DNA of 64,000 bases from Oscillospiraceae bacterium (GTDB lineage Bacteria > Bacillota > Clostridia > Oscillospirales > Oscillospiraceae): contig SVLJ01000003.1 of the NCBI GenBank assembly GCA_015067995.1, positions 62,001-126,000 of the forward strand. Reading direction: 5' to 3'. Positions 40,736 to 49,871 of this stretch are shown here, piece by piece. The translations under genes were made by a program, and so were the position numbers. The notes beneath the pieces are model-generated. The model did not search any database, was not told the origin of the DNA, and saw only the letters and a program-made list of their open reading frames with translations. Position 1 is the stretch's first letter. Every line of letters begins with the position of its first letter.

Positions 40736-42160
40736 TTATTCTTTTCCGTTCCAGCAGTAGGTGCAGACCTTCTCGCGGTCCAGACCGATGGCTTCCAGCA
40801 CGCCATCCAGAGACTGGTAGCCCAGAGAGTCGAAGCCGAATTTTTTGCAGATGGCACTGAGCAGGCACTGGCCGCGCTCGGTGGTGATGTCGGCGTACTC
40901 CTCCACGTGCTTTTGTCCCTCATCGCCCTCCAGCTCCTGAATCGTCCGGCGTGCCAGCAGATCCATGTCGGAATTGCCCCGGGAGAAGTTCAGGTATTTG
41001 CAGGCGTACATAATGGGGGGACAGGCGGAGCGCATATGCACTTCCTCCGCGCCGGACTCATAGAGGAAATCCACCGTCTCCTGCAGCTGGGTGCCCCGGA
41101 CGATGGAATCGTCCACAAACAGCAGCTTCTTGCCGTGGATCAGCTCCGGTACGGGGATCTGCTTCATCTTGGCCACCTGATTGCGCACCTTCTGGTCGCT
41201 GGGGGTGAAGGAGCGGGGCCATGTGGGTGTGTACTTCACAAAGGGGCGGGCGAAGGGCTTGCCGCTGCGGTTGGCGTAGCCGATGGCGTGGGGGATGCCG
41301 GAATCCGGCACACCGGCCACATAGTCCACCTTGGGAAGGCTGCCCCGCAGTACCTCGTCACGGGCCATGATCTCGCCGTTGCGGTAGCGCATGACCTCCA
41401 CGTTGATCCCCTCGTAGTTGCTGTTGGGATAGCCGTAGTAGGTCCACAGGAAGCCGCAGATCTTCATCTGGTCGCCGGCGGGGGAGAGGGTCTCGCAGCC
41501 CTCGGCGGTGATGCGGACGATCTCCTGGGGGCCAAGCTCATAATAATCCTCGTAGCCCAGCTTGTGGTAGGCGAAGGACTCGAAGGATACGCAGTAGCCC
41601 TCGTCGTTTTTGCCGATGAGGACGGGGAGGCGGCCCATGGCGTCGCGGGCGGCGATGATGCCGTCCCGGGTCAGCAGCAGAATGGTCATGGAGCCGTCGA
41701 TGATATCCTGTGCGTGGCGGATGCCCTCCACCAGAGAATCTTTCTGGTTGATGAGGGCCGCCGTCAGCTCCGAGGCGTTGACCTTGCCGGAGCTCATGGC
41801 CATGAACTGGTGTCCGTGGTCGGAGAAATAGGTCTCCACCAGCTGCTCCGCGTTGTTGATGATGCCCACGGTGGTGATGGTGTACAGTCCCAGGTGGGAA
41901 CGCACCAGCAGCGGCTGGGGATCGGTGTCGGAGATGCAGCCGATGCCGCTGCAGCCGTGAAAATCGTGGAGGCTGTTCTCAAATTTGGTTCGGAACGGGG
42001 TGTTTTCAATGTTGTGGATCTCCCGCTGGAACTGGTCGAGCTTGGCGTCATAAAGAGCCATACCGCCCCGCTTGGTGCCCAGATGGGAGTGGTAGTCCAC
42101 TCCGAAGAACAGGTCAAGGGTCACGTCCCGCTTGGAGATCGCGCCGAAAAAACCGCCCAT
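40736..42160 (-). CDS. purF: Amidophosphoribosyltransferase lacking the N-terminal Cys
   Basis: The 474-residue protein is a PurF by its PRPP loop (LLFVDDSIVRGTQ), the glutaminase-like N-domain and the C-terminal CTYC that matches iron-sulfur ligands of the Bacillus enzyme. It starts MGGFFGAI where PurF normally has MCG, so the nucleophile Cys for glutamine hydrolysis is absent. The form probably uses free ammonia or a separate glutaminase. I recall similar sequences in other Clostridia, so it is not a sequencing error. Confidence 0.85.
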   Translation of the reverse strand: MGGFFGAISKRDVTLDLFFGVDYHSHLGTKRGGMALYDAKLDQFQREIHNIENTPFRTKFENSLHDFHGCSGIGCISDTDPQPLLVRSHLGLYTITTVGIINNAEQLVETYFSDHGHQFMAMSSGKVNASELTAALINQKDSLVEGIRHAQDIIDGSMTILLLTRDGIIAARDAMGRLPVLIGKNDEGYCVSFESFAYHKLGYEDYYELGPQEIVRITAEGCETLSPAGDQMKICGFLWTYYGYPNSNYEGINVEVMRYRNGEIMARDEVLRGSLPKVDYVAGVPDSGIPHAIGYANRSGKPFARPFVKYTPTWPRSFTPSDQKVRNQVAKMKQIPVPELIHGKKLLFVDDSIVRGTQLQETVDFLYESGAEEVHMRSACPPIMYACKYLNFSRGNSDMDLLARRTIQELEGDEGQKHVEEYADITTERGQCLLSAICKKFGFDSLGYQSLDGVLEAIGLDREKVCTYCWNGKE

Positions 42161-42198
42161 GCTGTGTTTACTCCTTACTATGAATTAGGAATTAGGAA

Positions 42199-42879
42199 TT
42201 ACGCAAAGAAGAGCTCGTTGAGCTTCATGGGGTCGATATACTGGCCGTCCTTGTAGACGCGCATGTTGCCGGAGGCCACCTCGTCGATGAGCATGACGCT
42301 GCCGTCAGGCGCATAGCCGAACTCGAACTTGATGTCGTAGAGCTCCATGCCCTTTTCTGCCAGATCGTCAGCCACGATCTTGGTGATCTGCTGGGTCTGT
42401 GCCTTCAGGGACTCGTACTGCTCATCGGTCATAACGCCGATGGCCACCAGAGCGTCCTTGGTGATCAGGGGATCGCCCTTGGCGTCGTCCTTGAGGGTGG
42501 TCTCCACGTAGCTGGGCAGATCGGCGCCGGTCTCAATGAGATCGCCGTAGCGGCGGATGAAGCTGCCCACGGCCTTCCGGCGGCAGATGACCTCCAGACC
42601 CTTGCCGAAGACACGGGCGGGCAGCACCTCCATGGTGGTGTTGGCAAGATCGGCGCTGACGTAGTGGGTCTTGATGCCGGCGGCGTTGATCTTCTCGAAG
42701 AAGTAGATGGACATGCGCAGGTTCACATCGCCCACGCCCTCGATGGTGAGACCCACGGAGTTCTCACCGGGATCAAACACACCGTCCTTGCCGGTGCAGT
42801 CGTCCTTGAACTTCAGCAGGCAGTTGCCGTTTTCCAGCTTGTATACATTCTTGGTTTTACCGGTGTAGAGCAGTTCCAT
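42199..42879 (-). CDS. purC: SAICAR synthase
   Basis: The 226-residue enzyme joins CAIR and aspartate. It begins [14 protein letters not shown] and contains [16 protein letters not shown] and [14 protein letters not shown], the expected substrate loops. The start at ATG 42879 follows GGAGGAATA. Length is slightly short but normal for this group. Confidence 0.93.
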   Translation of the reverse strand: MELLYTGKTKNVYKLENGNCLLKFKDDCTGKDGVFDPGENSVGLTIEGVGDVNLRMSIYFFEKINAAGIKTHYVSADLANTTMEVLPARVFGKGLEVICRRKAVGSFIRRYGDLIETGADLPSYVETTLKDDAKGDPLITKDALVAIGVMTDEQYESLKAQTQQITKIVADDLAEKGMELYDIKFEFGYAPDGSVMLIDEVASGNMRVYKDGQYIDPMKLNELFFA

Positions 42880-42894
42880 GTTATATTCCTCCAA

Positions 42895-43035
42895 GTTAAT
42901 TAGAATTAGAAATTTGGAATTAGATGATATTATAGGGCTCCCGCCCAAGCCCGGCGAAGCGGGTTTGGTGGGAAGTGGCCGAGCAGCGGAATGAATGAGG
43001 CGCGGTGCTTGCGCCGCAACGAAGGATATGGAGCT
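42895..43035. repeat. Extragenic repeat between purC and purE
   Basis: AATTAGAATTAG tracts are followed by GGGCTCCCGCCCAAGCCCGG and a segment with CGAGCAGCGGAATG. It resembles the phage cassette linker (GGGCTCCCGCGGCAGCCC), suggesting one host repeat family. A short AATTAGGAATTAGGAATTA tract also lies at 42182-42200. Confidence 0.5.
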
Positions 43036-43042
43036 TGTGAGG

Positions 43043-43531
43043 TCACAGTTCGGCCTGGAGCTTTGCTTCCTTGACGGCGATCTGCGCGGCCATGTCGGCA
43101 CGCTGGGCGTCCAGCTTTGCGGCCAGTGCCTCGTCGGTGATGGCCAGCATCTGTGCTGCCAGCACGGCGGCGTTCTTTGCGCCGCCCAAGGCCACGGTGG
43201 CCACGGGGATGCCGCTGGGCATCTGGACGGTGGCCAGCAGTGCGTCCAGTCCGTCCATGGCGCCGCCCTTCATGGGGATGCCGATGACGGGCAGGGTGGA
43301 GTTTCCGGCAAAGGCGCCTGCCAGATGTGCCGCCATACCGGCGGCGCAGATCAGCACGCCGAAGCCCTTTTCCCGTGCGCTGCGTGCAAATTCCGCCGCT
43401 GCGGCGGGGGTGCGGTGCGCACTGAGGATGTGCGCCTCGTAGGGGATACCGAATTCCGCCAGCTGTGTGCAGGCGGCCTTGACCACGGGCCAGTCGGAAT
43501 CGCTGCCCATGATGACTGCCACTTTCTTCAT
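43043..43531 (-). CDS. purE: N5-CAIR mutase
   Basis: The 162-residue protein is class I PurE with [12 protein letters not shown] and [14 protein letters not shown] near the N-terminus. It carboxylates AIR by rearrangement of N5-CAIR. No purK is visible in the window. It is first of the pur genes after the regulator. Confidence 0.92.
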   Translation of the reverse strand: MKKVAVIMGSDSDWPVVKAACTQLAEFGIPYEAHILSAHRTPAAAAEFARSAREKGFGVLICAAGMAAHLAGAFAGNSTLPVIGIPMKGGAMDGLDALLATVQMPSGIPVATVALGGAKNAAVLAAQMLAITDEALAAKLDAQRADMAAQIAVKEAKLQAEL

Positions 43532-43578
43532 AAAAACCTCCGTGTTGGATTTGGTTTGTGCCTACAAATTTTTTGCGC

Positions 43579-44304
43579 TTACAGTTTCTTGCGCAGGACG
43601 GTATGGGAGATGACGCCGTCCACGAAATACTCCGTGGAGCAGAAGACGGGTCTGCCGTCCATGTCGTAATCCACCTCGTCCATCCGCAGCAGGGGCGTGC
43701 CCTCCGGTACCTGGAGGATTTCTCCCAGCATGGCGCCGGCGGCCACAGGCCGCACCTCCGTCAGGTCCAGATAGGCACTGACGCCGCAGACCTTCTGCAG
43801 GAAATGAAAAATGGGTCCCTTGCAGTCCTGAATGGTGTAGTCCCGCTGTACCAGTGCCCGCTCCATCACGTCCTCACAGTAGATGGCGGGTCTGCCGTCT
43901 GCGGTGCAAAGCCGCGCGATGCGAAGGACGGGCGTGCCCGGCTGCAGCTGCAGCTGCGCGGCGATCCTTTCGTCGGCCACGCTGTCGGACACCTGCACAA
44001 AGGCGATGCCCGGCTCATGTCCGCTCTGGCGGATCATATCCAGAAACTCCACCTCAATGTCCATACGGGTGGTGACGTTCAGCACGTGGCGGTTGATGAT
44101 GGTGCCCACGCCGTGACGCCGGGTGATGAAGCCCTCCCGCTCCAGGGAGGCGAGAATGTCCCGCAGCTGGGTGCGGCTGATGCCCATCTTCCCGGCGAGG
44201 ACGCTCTCCCGGGGCAGGCGGTCACAGGCGGCGTAAGGCCCGTCCGTCATGTCCGCGATCAGCTGGGTGCGGATGGTCTGGTTCTGCACAGGATGCTCGC
44301 TCAT
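43579..44304 (-). CDS. GntR family regulator with UTRA domain
   Basis: The 241-residue protein has an N-terminal winged helix (RLPRESVLAGKMGISRTQLRD) and a C-terminal UTRA ligand domain (PGTPVLRIARLCTADGRPAI, DYDMDGRPVFCSTEYFVDG). The start at ATG 44304 follows GAAAGTGGTGAG. It is 47 bp upstream of purE in the same direction, so it may regulate and be co-transcribed with the purine cluster. The ligand is unknown. Confidence 0.83.
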   Translation of the reverse strand: MSEHPVQNQTIRTQLIADMTDGPYAACDRLPRESVLAGKMGISRTQLRDILASLEREGFITRRHGVGTIINRHVLNVTTRMDIEVEFLDMIRQSGHEPGIAFVQVSDSVADERIAAQLQLQPGTPVLRIARLCTADGRPAIYCEDVMERALVQRDYTIQDCKGPIFHFLQKVCGVSAYLDLTEVRPVAAGAMLGEILQVPEGTPLLRMDEVDYDMDGRPVFCSTEYFVDGVISHTVLRKKL

Positions 44305-44365
44305 GTACTCACCACTTTCCAATATTTCCAACAGTAGAAAAAACGATAAAAACCTTCAGTTTTTC

Positions 44366-44376
44366 TAATAGGTAAT
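44366..44376. promoter_or_regulatory. Possible GntR operator upstream of the regulator
   Basis: GGTAATACC is a small palindrome in the gap before the GntR gene. GntR proteins often bind short palindromes with central TA steps. Weak evidence. Confidence 0.25.
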
Positions 44377-44551
44377 ACCTTGCCACACTACCCTTCAGTA
44401 TATGAAAAAAATCGTCGATGCGCAACTGGCAAATTCAACAGAATCCGTCTTTCTTTTTCTAATGGTACACCGCATATTTTTCCCTGCCGGGAAAAAGGGA
44501 CTTGACGCTGGGCATATGATGGAAGCAAGAACGAAAAAGGAACCGTTTGCC

Positions 44552-44764
44552 ATGGAGAACAAGTACCGGGCCGAGGCGAAAGAGAAATGGGGCAAGAGTG
44601 CCCGGTGTGAGGCTTACGAACGGCGTGAGGCCGCCATGACGGAGGAGAAGTACGCCGCCCGGGACGAGGGCATGCGGGACATTTTCCGCGCCTTTGCCGC
44701 GCTGGGAGCCGACGCCGATCCTGCCGGAGCGGAGGCGCAGGCGCTGGCACGGCGCAGCGGATGA
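44552..44764 (+). pseudogene. Truncated TipAS-domain fragment
   Basis: The 70 residues (MENKYRAEAKEKWGKSARCE, EEKYAARDEGMRDIFRAFAA) match the first half of the TipAS domain, which normally follows a MerR DNA-binding domain. Both that domain and the rest of TipAS are missing. A ribosome site (AAAAAGGAA) precedes the ATG, so a short peptide could be made, but a decayed gene is likelier. Confidence 0.55.
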
Positions 44765-44796
44765 GCGACGCCATCGCGGTATACTGTCGATAAGAC

Positions 44797-44841
44797 GAAA
44801 CCAGCCGTTCCCTGCGGTGATGACAGGGAACGGCTGGTGTT
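44797..44841. terminator. Terminator between TipAS fragment and trxB
   Basis: CCAGCCGTTCCCTG and CAGGGAACGGCTGG form a 14-bp stem followed by TGTTATTTT. Confidence 0.85.
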
Positions 44842-44845
44842 ATTT

Positions 44846-45757
44846 TCAGGTACGGCGGCAGTATGCGGCGGCAGCCACGGCGGCACAGGCACCGTCGGCA
44901 CAGGCGGTGGTCAGCTGACGCACCTCCTTGCTGCGGCAGTCCCCGGCGGCAAAGATACCGGGAAGGCTGGTGACGCAGTCCTCGCCGCAGGGCAGGAAGC
45001 CGTCCTCCCCGGCAAGGCCCAGGGAGCGGGAGACGGTCTGCTCCGGCAGCTGACCCACGGCCTCAAAGAGGCCGTCCACGGAAAGAGAGGCGATCTCGCC
45101 GGTGCGGGTGTCGGCGATTTTTAGTCCCGTGAGGGCGTTGTTCTCGCTGATCAGCTCCGTCACCTGTGCAAAGGTCATCAGCTTTACATTGGCGATGTTT
45201 TCAAGCTCCTCCACCAGCATGGGATCGCCCCGGAACTCGCCCCGGCGGTGGATCACCGTCACGGAGCGGCACAGCTCAGCCAGGAAGCGCGCATCCTGCA
45301 GGGCGGTGTTGCCGCCGCCGCAGACCGCCACATCCTTCCCCTGATAGAAGGCACCATCGCACACGGCGCAGAAGGAGACGCCCTTCAGCCCCTCCTCACC
45401 ATCCAGACCGAGGGTGCGGCGCTTCATGCCGGTGGCAAGGATCAGCGCGGTACAGGTGTAGCTATCGTAATCGGTGGTGACGGTCTTCGCGGCGCCGTCG
45501 GTGACGGAGAGAACCTCCTCCAGCTCGATGCGGGCGCCTAAGCTCTCTGCCTGGGTGTACAGGCGGTCGGCCAGCTCCGCACCGGAAATGGCGGCGAAGC
45601 CGGGATAGTTCTCCACCTTGGGAGCGGAGGCGATCTGACCGCCGAAGCCCTCCTTTTCCAGCAGCAGCACGGTGCGGCCTGCCCGGCGGGCGTAAATGGC
45701 GGCGGTAAGACCCGCGGGGCCGCCGCCCACGATGATGATATCAAAATGTTCAGCCAT
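44846..45757 (-). CDS. trxB: Thioredoxin-disulfide reductase
   Basis: The 303-residue flavoenzyme has the FAD site IIVGGGPAGLTAAIYA, the redox pair in SFCAVCDGAFYQ and the NADPH site VCGGGNTALQ. It reduces thioredoxin-type partners with NADPH. The start at ATG 45757 follows AAAGGATG. Its position next to a NrdD that carries a fused glutaredoxin-like domain suggests it may serve that domain. Confidence 0.9.
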   Translation of the reverse strand: MAEHFDIIIVGGGPAGLTAAIYARRAGRTVLLLEKEGFGGQIASAPKVENYPGFAAISGAELADRLYTQAESLGARIELEEVLSVTDGAAKTVTTDYDSYTCTALILATGMKRRTLGLDGEEGLKGVSFCAVCDGAFYQGKDVAVCGGGNTALQDARFLAELCRSVTVIHRRGEFRGDPMLVEELENIANVKLMTFAQVTELISENNALTGLKIADTRTGEIASLSVDGLFEAVGQLPEQTVSRSLGLAGEDGFLPCGEDCVTSLPGIFAAGDCRSKEVRQLTTACADGACAAVAAAAYCRRT

Positions 45758-45808
45758 GGGAACACATCCTTTGTCGCAGAATGGCGATTTTACACTGGTT
45801 TGAGTATA

Positions 45809-45850
45809 GCAAAAAGTACCCCCGGACACAAGTGTTCGGGGGTACTTTCT
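45809..45850. terminator. Terminator between nrdD and trxB
   Basis: AAAGTACCCCCGGACAC and GTGTTCGGGGGTACTTT form a long stem with T-runs on either strand. Confidence 0.85.
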
Positions 45851-45860
45851 CATGTTTCTT

Positions 45861-48257
45861 TTACTGGTTTGCAGCGAACTTCTTAATGGGGCCCGCGCCG
45901 ACCAGCTTCTGCACCTGGTCGCCCTTGCGGACGATGAGGGTGGGAGCCTGCTGGATGCCGTAGGTGTTCACCAGATCCAGATGCTCAGCCACGTCCATCA
46001 CGGTGTAGCTGACGCCGTTCTTCTCCAGCTCGTTTTTGGCGATGCGGCAGTTGGGGCAGGTGGTGGTGGTGAACAGCAGCACCTCTTCCACGGCGTCCCG
46101 GACAGCCTCGGCGGTCCCGGCGGCAGCGCCGGTGACGTAGCAGGAATCCGGCTCGCGATCCTTCAGTGTGCGGCCGTCCAGCACGGAGGTGGCCACGTCG
46201 TACTCCTTGCGGTGCTCAAACTCCTGTGCCTTGCCGTCGTTCCAGTTCTGGACGGGACGGTAGTAGCCGGTGATGCGGCTCCAGATCTCGGTGACAGCGC
46301 CGCAGTGGGGGCAGGTCTTCTGCTCGCCCACCAGATACCCGTGCTCGTGGCAGATGGAGTAGGTGGGGGACATGGTGTAGTAGGGCAGCTTGAAGTTCTC
46401 TGCGATCTTGCGCACCAGATTGGCTGCGGCTTTCCAGTCCGGCAGCTTCTCGCCCAGGAAGGCGTGGAACACGGTGCCGGAGGTGTACAGGGTCTGCAGA
46501 TCGTCCTGAATGGCCAGCGCCTCGAAGATGTCGGAGGTGTAGCCTACAGGCAGGTGAGAGGAGTTGGTGTAGTAGGGAGTCTCGTCCTCGCTCCTGGCGG
46601 CGGTGATGATGTCGGGCCAGCGCTTCTTGTCGTGCTTGGCCAGACGATAGGTGGTGGACTCGGCGGGAGTGGCTTCCAGATTGTACAGGTCGCCGTACAT
46701 CTCCTGATAGTCGCTGAGACGCTCGCGCATGTGGTTGAGGACGTCCTGTGCGAACTTCTGGGTCTCGGCGTGGGTCAGATCCTTGCGCAGCCACTTGGCG
46801 TTGAGACCCACCTCGTTCATGCCGATGAGGCCGATGGTGGAGAAGTGGTTGGCGAAGGTGCCCAGATAATGCTTGGTGTAGGGATACAGGCCTGCGTCCA
46901 TGAGACGGGTGATGACGGTGCGCTTGGTCTTCAGGCTGCGGGCGGCAATGTCCATCAGCTTGTCAAGACGCTGATAGAAGTCCTCGGGAGACTCGGCGAG
47001 GTAGGCGATGCGGGGCAGGTTGATGGTGACCACGCCCACGGAGCCGGTGGACTCGCCGGAGCCGAAGAAGCCGCCGGACTTCTTGCGCAGCTCGCGCAGG
47101 TCAAGGCGCAGGCGGCAGCACATGGAGCGCACATCGGAGGGCTCCATATCGGAGTTGATGTAGTTGGAGAAGTAGGGCGTGCCGTACTTGGCGGTCATCT
47201 CAAACAGGAGCTTGTTGTTCTCGGTCTCGCTCCAGTCGAAGTCGCGGGTGATGGAGTAGGTGGGGATGGGATACTGGAAGCCGTGACCCACAGCGTCGCC
47301 CTCGGTCATGATCTCGATGAACGCCTTGTTCACCATGTCCATTTCCTTCTTGCAGTCGCCGTAGGTGAAGTCCATCTCCTTGCCGCCCACGATGGCAGGC
47401 AGGTCGGCCAGATCCTTGGGCACCGTCCAGTCCAGCGTGATGTTGGAGAAGGGCGCCTGAGTGCCCCAGCGGCTGGGGGTGTTGACGCCGTAGACGAAGG
47501 ACTGGATGCACTGCTTGACTTCCTTCTGGGAGAGGTTGTCCACCTTCACGAAGGGAGCAAGATAGGTGTCGAAGGAGCTGAAGGCCTGTGCGCCGGCCCA
47601 TTCGTTCTGCATGATGCCCAGGAAGTTCACCATCTGGTTGCAGAGGGTGGACAGGTGGCTGGCAGGTGCGGAGTTGATCTTGCCGGGGATGCCCAGACCC
47701 TGCTGGATCAGCTGCTTCAGGCTCCAGCCGGCGCAGTAGCCGGTGAGCATGCTAAGGTCATGGAGATGCATGTCGCCGCTCTTGTGAGCCTGTGCGATCT
47801 CATCGTCATAGATCTCGCTGAGCCAGTAGTTGGCGGTGATGGCGCCGGAGTTGGAGAGGATCAGGCCGCCCACGGAATAGGTGACGGTGGAATTCTCCTT
47901 CACGCGCCAGTCGTTGATCTGGAGGTAGTTGTCCACCAGATCCTTATAGTCCAGCATGGTGGTGTTGAGGTTGCGGATCTTCTCCCGCTGACGGCGGTAG
48001 AGGATGTAGGCCTTGGCCACGTCGTCGTAGCCGGCCTTGCCCAGCACGGACTCCACGCTGTCCTGAATGTCTTCCACGGTGACCTTCTCGTCGCGGATCT
48101 TGGACTGATAATCGGCGGTGACCTTCAGAGCCAGAAAGTCGATGGTGTCCTCATTGTACTGGGTCTTGGTGGCCTCGAAGGCCTTCTTGATAGCGACGCT
48201 GATCTTGGACAGATTAAAGTCTGCGATCTGACCGTCGCGCTTGACTACCTGATACAT
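45861..48257 (-). CDS. nrdD: Anaerobic ribonucleotide reductase fused to a glutaredoxin-like domain
   Basis: The 798-residue protein begins with an ATP cone (YQVVKRDGQIADFNLSKISV) and has the class III catalytic barrel. It has Cys pairs CPHC near residue 640 and the glycyl radical region RITGYYRPVQNWNDGK. About 80 extra residues follow with TTTTCPNCRIAKNELEKNG, a glutaredoxin/NrdH-like domain. It makes deoxynucleotides without oxygen. The fused domain probably supplies electrons. A candidate NrdR box lies upstream. Confidence 0.9.
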   Translation of the reverse strand: MYQVVKRDGQIADFNLSKISVAIKKAFEATKTQYNEDTIDFLALKVTADYQSKIRDEKVTVEDIQDSVESVLGKAGYDDVAKAYILYRRQREKIRNLNTTMLDYKDLVDNYLQINDWRVKENSTVTYSVGGLILSNSGAITANYWLSEIYDDEIAQAHKSGDMHLHDLSMLTGYCAGWSLKQLIQQGLGIPGKINSAPASHLSTLCNQMVNFLGIMQNEWAGAQAFSSFDTYLAPFVKVDNLSQKEVKQCIQSFVYGVNTPSRWGTQAPFSNITLDWTVPKDLADLPAIVGGKEMDFTYGDCKKEMDMVNKAFIEIMTEGDAVGHGFQYPIPTYSITRDFDWSETENNKLLFEMTAKYGTPYFSNYINSDMEPSDVRSMCCRLRLDLRELRKKSGGFFGSGESTGSVGVVTINLPRIAYLAESPEDFYQRLDKLMDIAARSLKTKRTVITRLMDAGLYPYTKHYLGTFANHFSTIGLIGMNEVGLNAKWLRKDLTHAETQKFAQDVLNHMRERLSDYQEMYGDLYNLEATPAESTTYRLAKHDKKRWPDIITAARSEDETPYYTNSSHLPVGYTSDIFEALAIQDDLQTLYTSGTVFHAFLGEKLPDWKAAANLVRKIAENFKLPYYTMSPTYSICHEHGYLVGEQKTCPHCGAVTEIWSRITGYYRPVQNWNDGKAQEFEHRKEYDVATSVLDGRTLKDREPDSCYVTGAAAGTAEAVRDAVEEVLLFTTTTCPNCRIAKNELEKNGVSYTVMDVAEHLDLVNTYGIQQAPTLIVRKGDQVQKLVGAGPIKKFAANQ

Positions 48258-48442
48258 ATTGCTCCCCCTAATATCTTTCTCTCGTTGTCATTTCGTATCG
48301 TTGCAAGCGGCATGCTGCCGCAATCAGTCACCTTCTATTGTAGCCGCACGTATGGGATAAGTCAATGGTGGGAAACCACAATATCTTGTGTTCTTTTTGG
48401 TGTAAATTGCGAAGAGGAATCCATATTTAGTACTTTAGTGTG
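48258..48442 (-). promoter_or_regulatory. nrdG-nrdD gap with candidate NrdR box
   Basis: CACAATATCTTGTG at 48377-48390 resembles the NrdR box (ACAC-ATATAT-GTGT type). I could not identify a convincing second box or -10. Confidence 0.45.
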
Positions 48443-49138
48443 TTAGCTTCCACGAACCTCCACGGTGCCGAAATACGGCTGTGCCAGCGCCGCAAGCCCT
48501 TGCATTTCCTCCGGTGTAAAGGGGTTCATGCCCCCACCGATGAGGTGTCCGGAGTCCACAAAGGTCTGCAGATAGTACCGCTTCGAGCCCTCCAGCCACC
48601 GGGCGATGGCTTCAATATCTGCCGCCGTGTGGAATGGGTGCATCACCGTGGTGCGGAACTCATAGTCCACGCCGCTTCCGCGCAGCAGCTCCACGCTCTG
48701 CTGGATGGGGCGGGTATCGAATTTCTCCAGTCCCACGGTCATGGGGTACTTGGGCAGGCAGTTTTTGATGTCCATGGCCACATAGTCCACGATGCCCGCC
48801 TCTAAAATGGCTGCCAGCCGTTCCGGGAAGGTGCCGTTGGTGTCCAGCTTCACGGCGAAGCCCAGCTCCCGCACCGCCCGGAGGAACGCCTCCGCGTCCG
48901 GCTGCAGCAGCGGCTCGCCGCCGGTAAGCACCACGCCGTCCAGCAGACCCCGGCGGCCCTTCAGAAAGGAGAGTACCTCCTCCACGGTGTGGGACTCGGT
49001 GCAGCGATCCAGCTCCGTCACCAGCAGCGCGTTGTGACAGAAGGGACAGCGCAGATTGCAGCCGCCGGTAAACACAGTGGCGGCCAGCTTTCCGGGATAG
49101 TCCACCATGGCCAGTTTTTGCAGTCCGCAGATTCTCAT
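48443..49138 (-). CDS. nrdG: Anaerobic ribonucleotide reductase activating enzyme
   Basis: The 231-residue radical-SAM protein has FTGGCNLRCPFCHN, whose three Cys hold the iron-sulfur cluster, and GGEPLLQ. It installs the glycyl radical on NrdD, encoded just downstream. The start at ATG 49138 (MRICGLQKL) follows GGAGGTAC. Confidence 0.9.
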   Translation of the reverse strand: MRICGLQKLAMVDYPGKLAATVFTGGCNLRCPFCHNALLVTELDRCTESHTVEEVLSFLKGRRGLLDGVVLTGGEPLLQPDAEAFLRAVRELGFAVKLDTNGTFPERLAAILEAGIVDYVAMDIKNCLPKYPMTVGLEKFDTRPIQQSVELLRGSGVDYEFRTTVMHPFHTAADIEAIARWLEGSKRYYLQTFVDSGHLIGGGMNPFTPEEMQGLAALAQPYFGTVEVRGS

Positions 49139-49163
49139 TGTGTACCTCCTGTGGGGGTTATCC

Positions 49164-49175
49164 CCAATATATTGA
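49164..49175 (-). promoter_or_regulatory. Candidate NrdR box upstream of nrdG
   Basis: CCAATATATTGAG holds the CAATATATTG core of NrdR boxes, 27 bp before the start. A TTGTCC-17-TATTAT promoter overlaps the region. Confidence 0.5.
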
Positions 49176-49298
49176 GTATAATACTGGATATTCCACACAA
49201 GGACAAGTGATATATGCAACAAAACGAAAATCTTTCTTGTTCGTTGACAGGGTGTGGTATACTATAGAAAAAACTCTGCAAAAAAAGGGGGCGCGGCC

Positions 49299-49814
49299 AT
49301 GGAGCTGACGGTTCTCAACTGGATACAGACGCTGCGGGCGGATTGGCTGGACGGCGTGATGGTGTTCCTCAGCGCCATCTGCGACCACGGTGAGGTGTGG
49401 ATTGTGCTGGCGGCGGTGCTGCTGTCGTTCCGGAAGAACCGGCGGGCTGGGCTGACGGTGGCGCTGGCGCTGGTGCTGGATGTCATCGTGTGCAACGGGA
49501 TTTTGAAGCCTCTGGTGGGCAGAGTGCGTCCCTGCGTGGTGCATCCGGCGGTGGAGCTGCTGGTGCACTGCCCCACGGATGCCTCCTTCCCTTCGGGGCA
49601 TACGGCGTCCTCCTTCGCGGCGGTGGGAGCACTGCGGGCATCCGGCAGCCGCCTGTGGCTGCCGGGACTTGCGCTGGCGGTGCTGATTGCCTTCTCCCGA
49701 CTGTACCTGTATGTCCACTGGCTCACGGATGTGCTCTTCGGCGCACTGCTGGGCTGGCTGCTGGGCTATGCCGCCCGGTGGCTGCTGCGGAAAGCGGAAG
49801 AATTAAAAAGATGA
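49299..49814 (+). CDS. PAP2 family phosphatase
   Basis: The 171-residue membrane protein has the three PAP2 signature parts: KPLVGRVRPC, PSGHTASSFAA and SRLYLYVHWLTDVLFG. It would remove phosphate from a lipid such as undecaprenyl or phosphatidic acid. The start at ATG 49299 lies behind GGGGGCGCGG; an extended -10 (TGGTATACT) lies at about 49253-49263. Confidence 0.85.
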   Translation: MELTVLNWIQTLRADWLDGVMVFLSAICDHGEVWIVLAAVLLSFRKNRRAGLTVALALVLDVIVCNGILKPLVGRVRPCVVHPAVELLVHCPTDASFPSGHTASSFAAVGALRASGSRLWLPGLALAVLIAFSRLYLYVHWLTDVLFGALLGWLLGYAARWLLRKAEELKR

Positions 49815-49819
49815 AACGC

Positions 49820-49857
49820 CGCAGAGGCCGCTTCCTGAAGGGAAGCGGCCTCTGCGA
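49820..49857. terminator. Terminator between PAP2 and lipoprotein genes
   Basis: CGCAGAGGCCGCTTCC and GGAAGCGGCCTCTGCG form a 16-bp stem. It serves the two convergent genes. Confidence 0.75.
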
Positions 49858-49871
49858 TATGTTTCGGAGCT

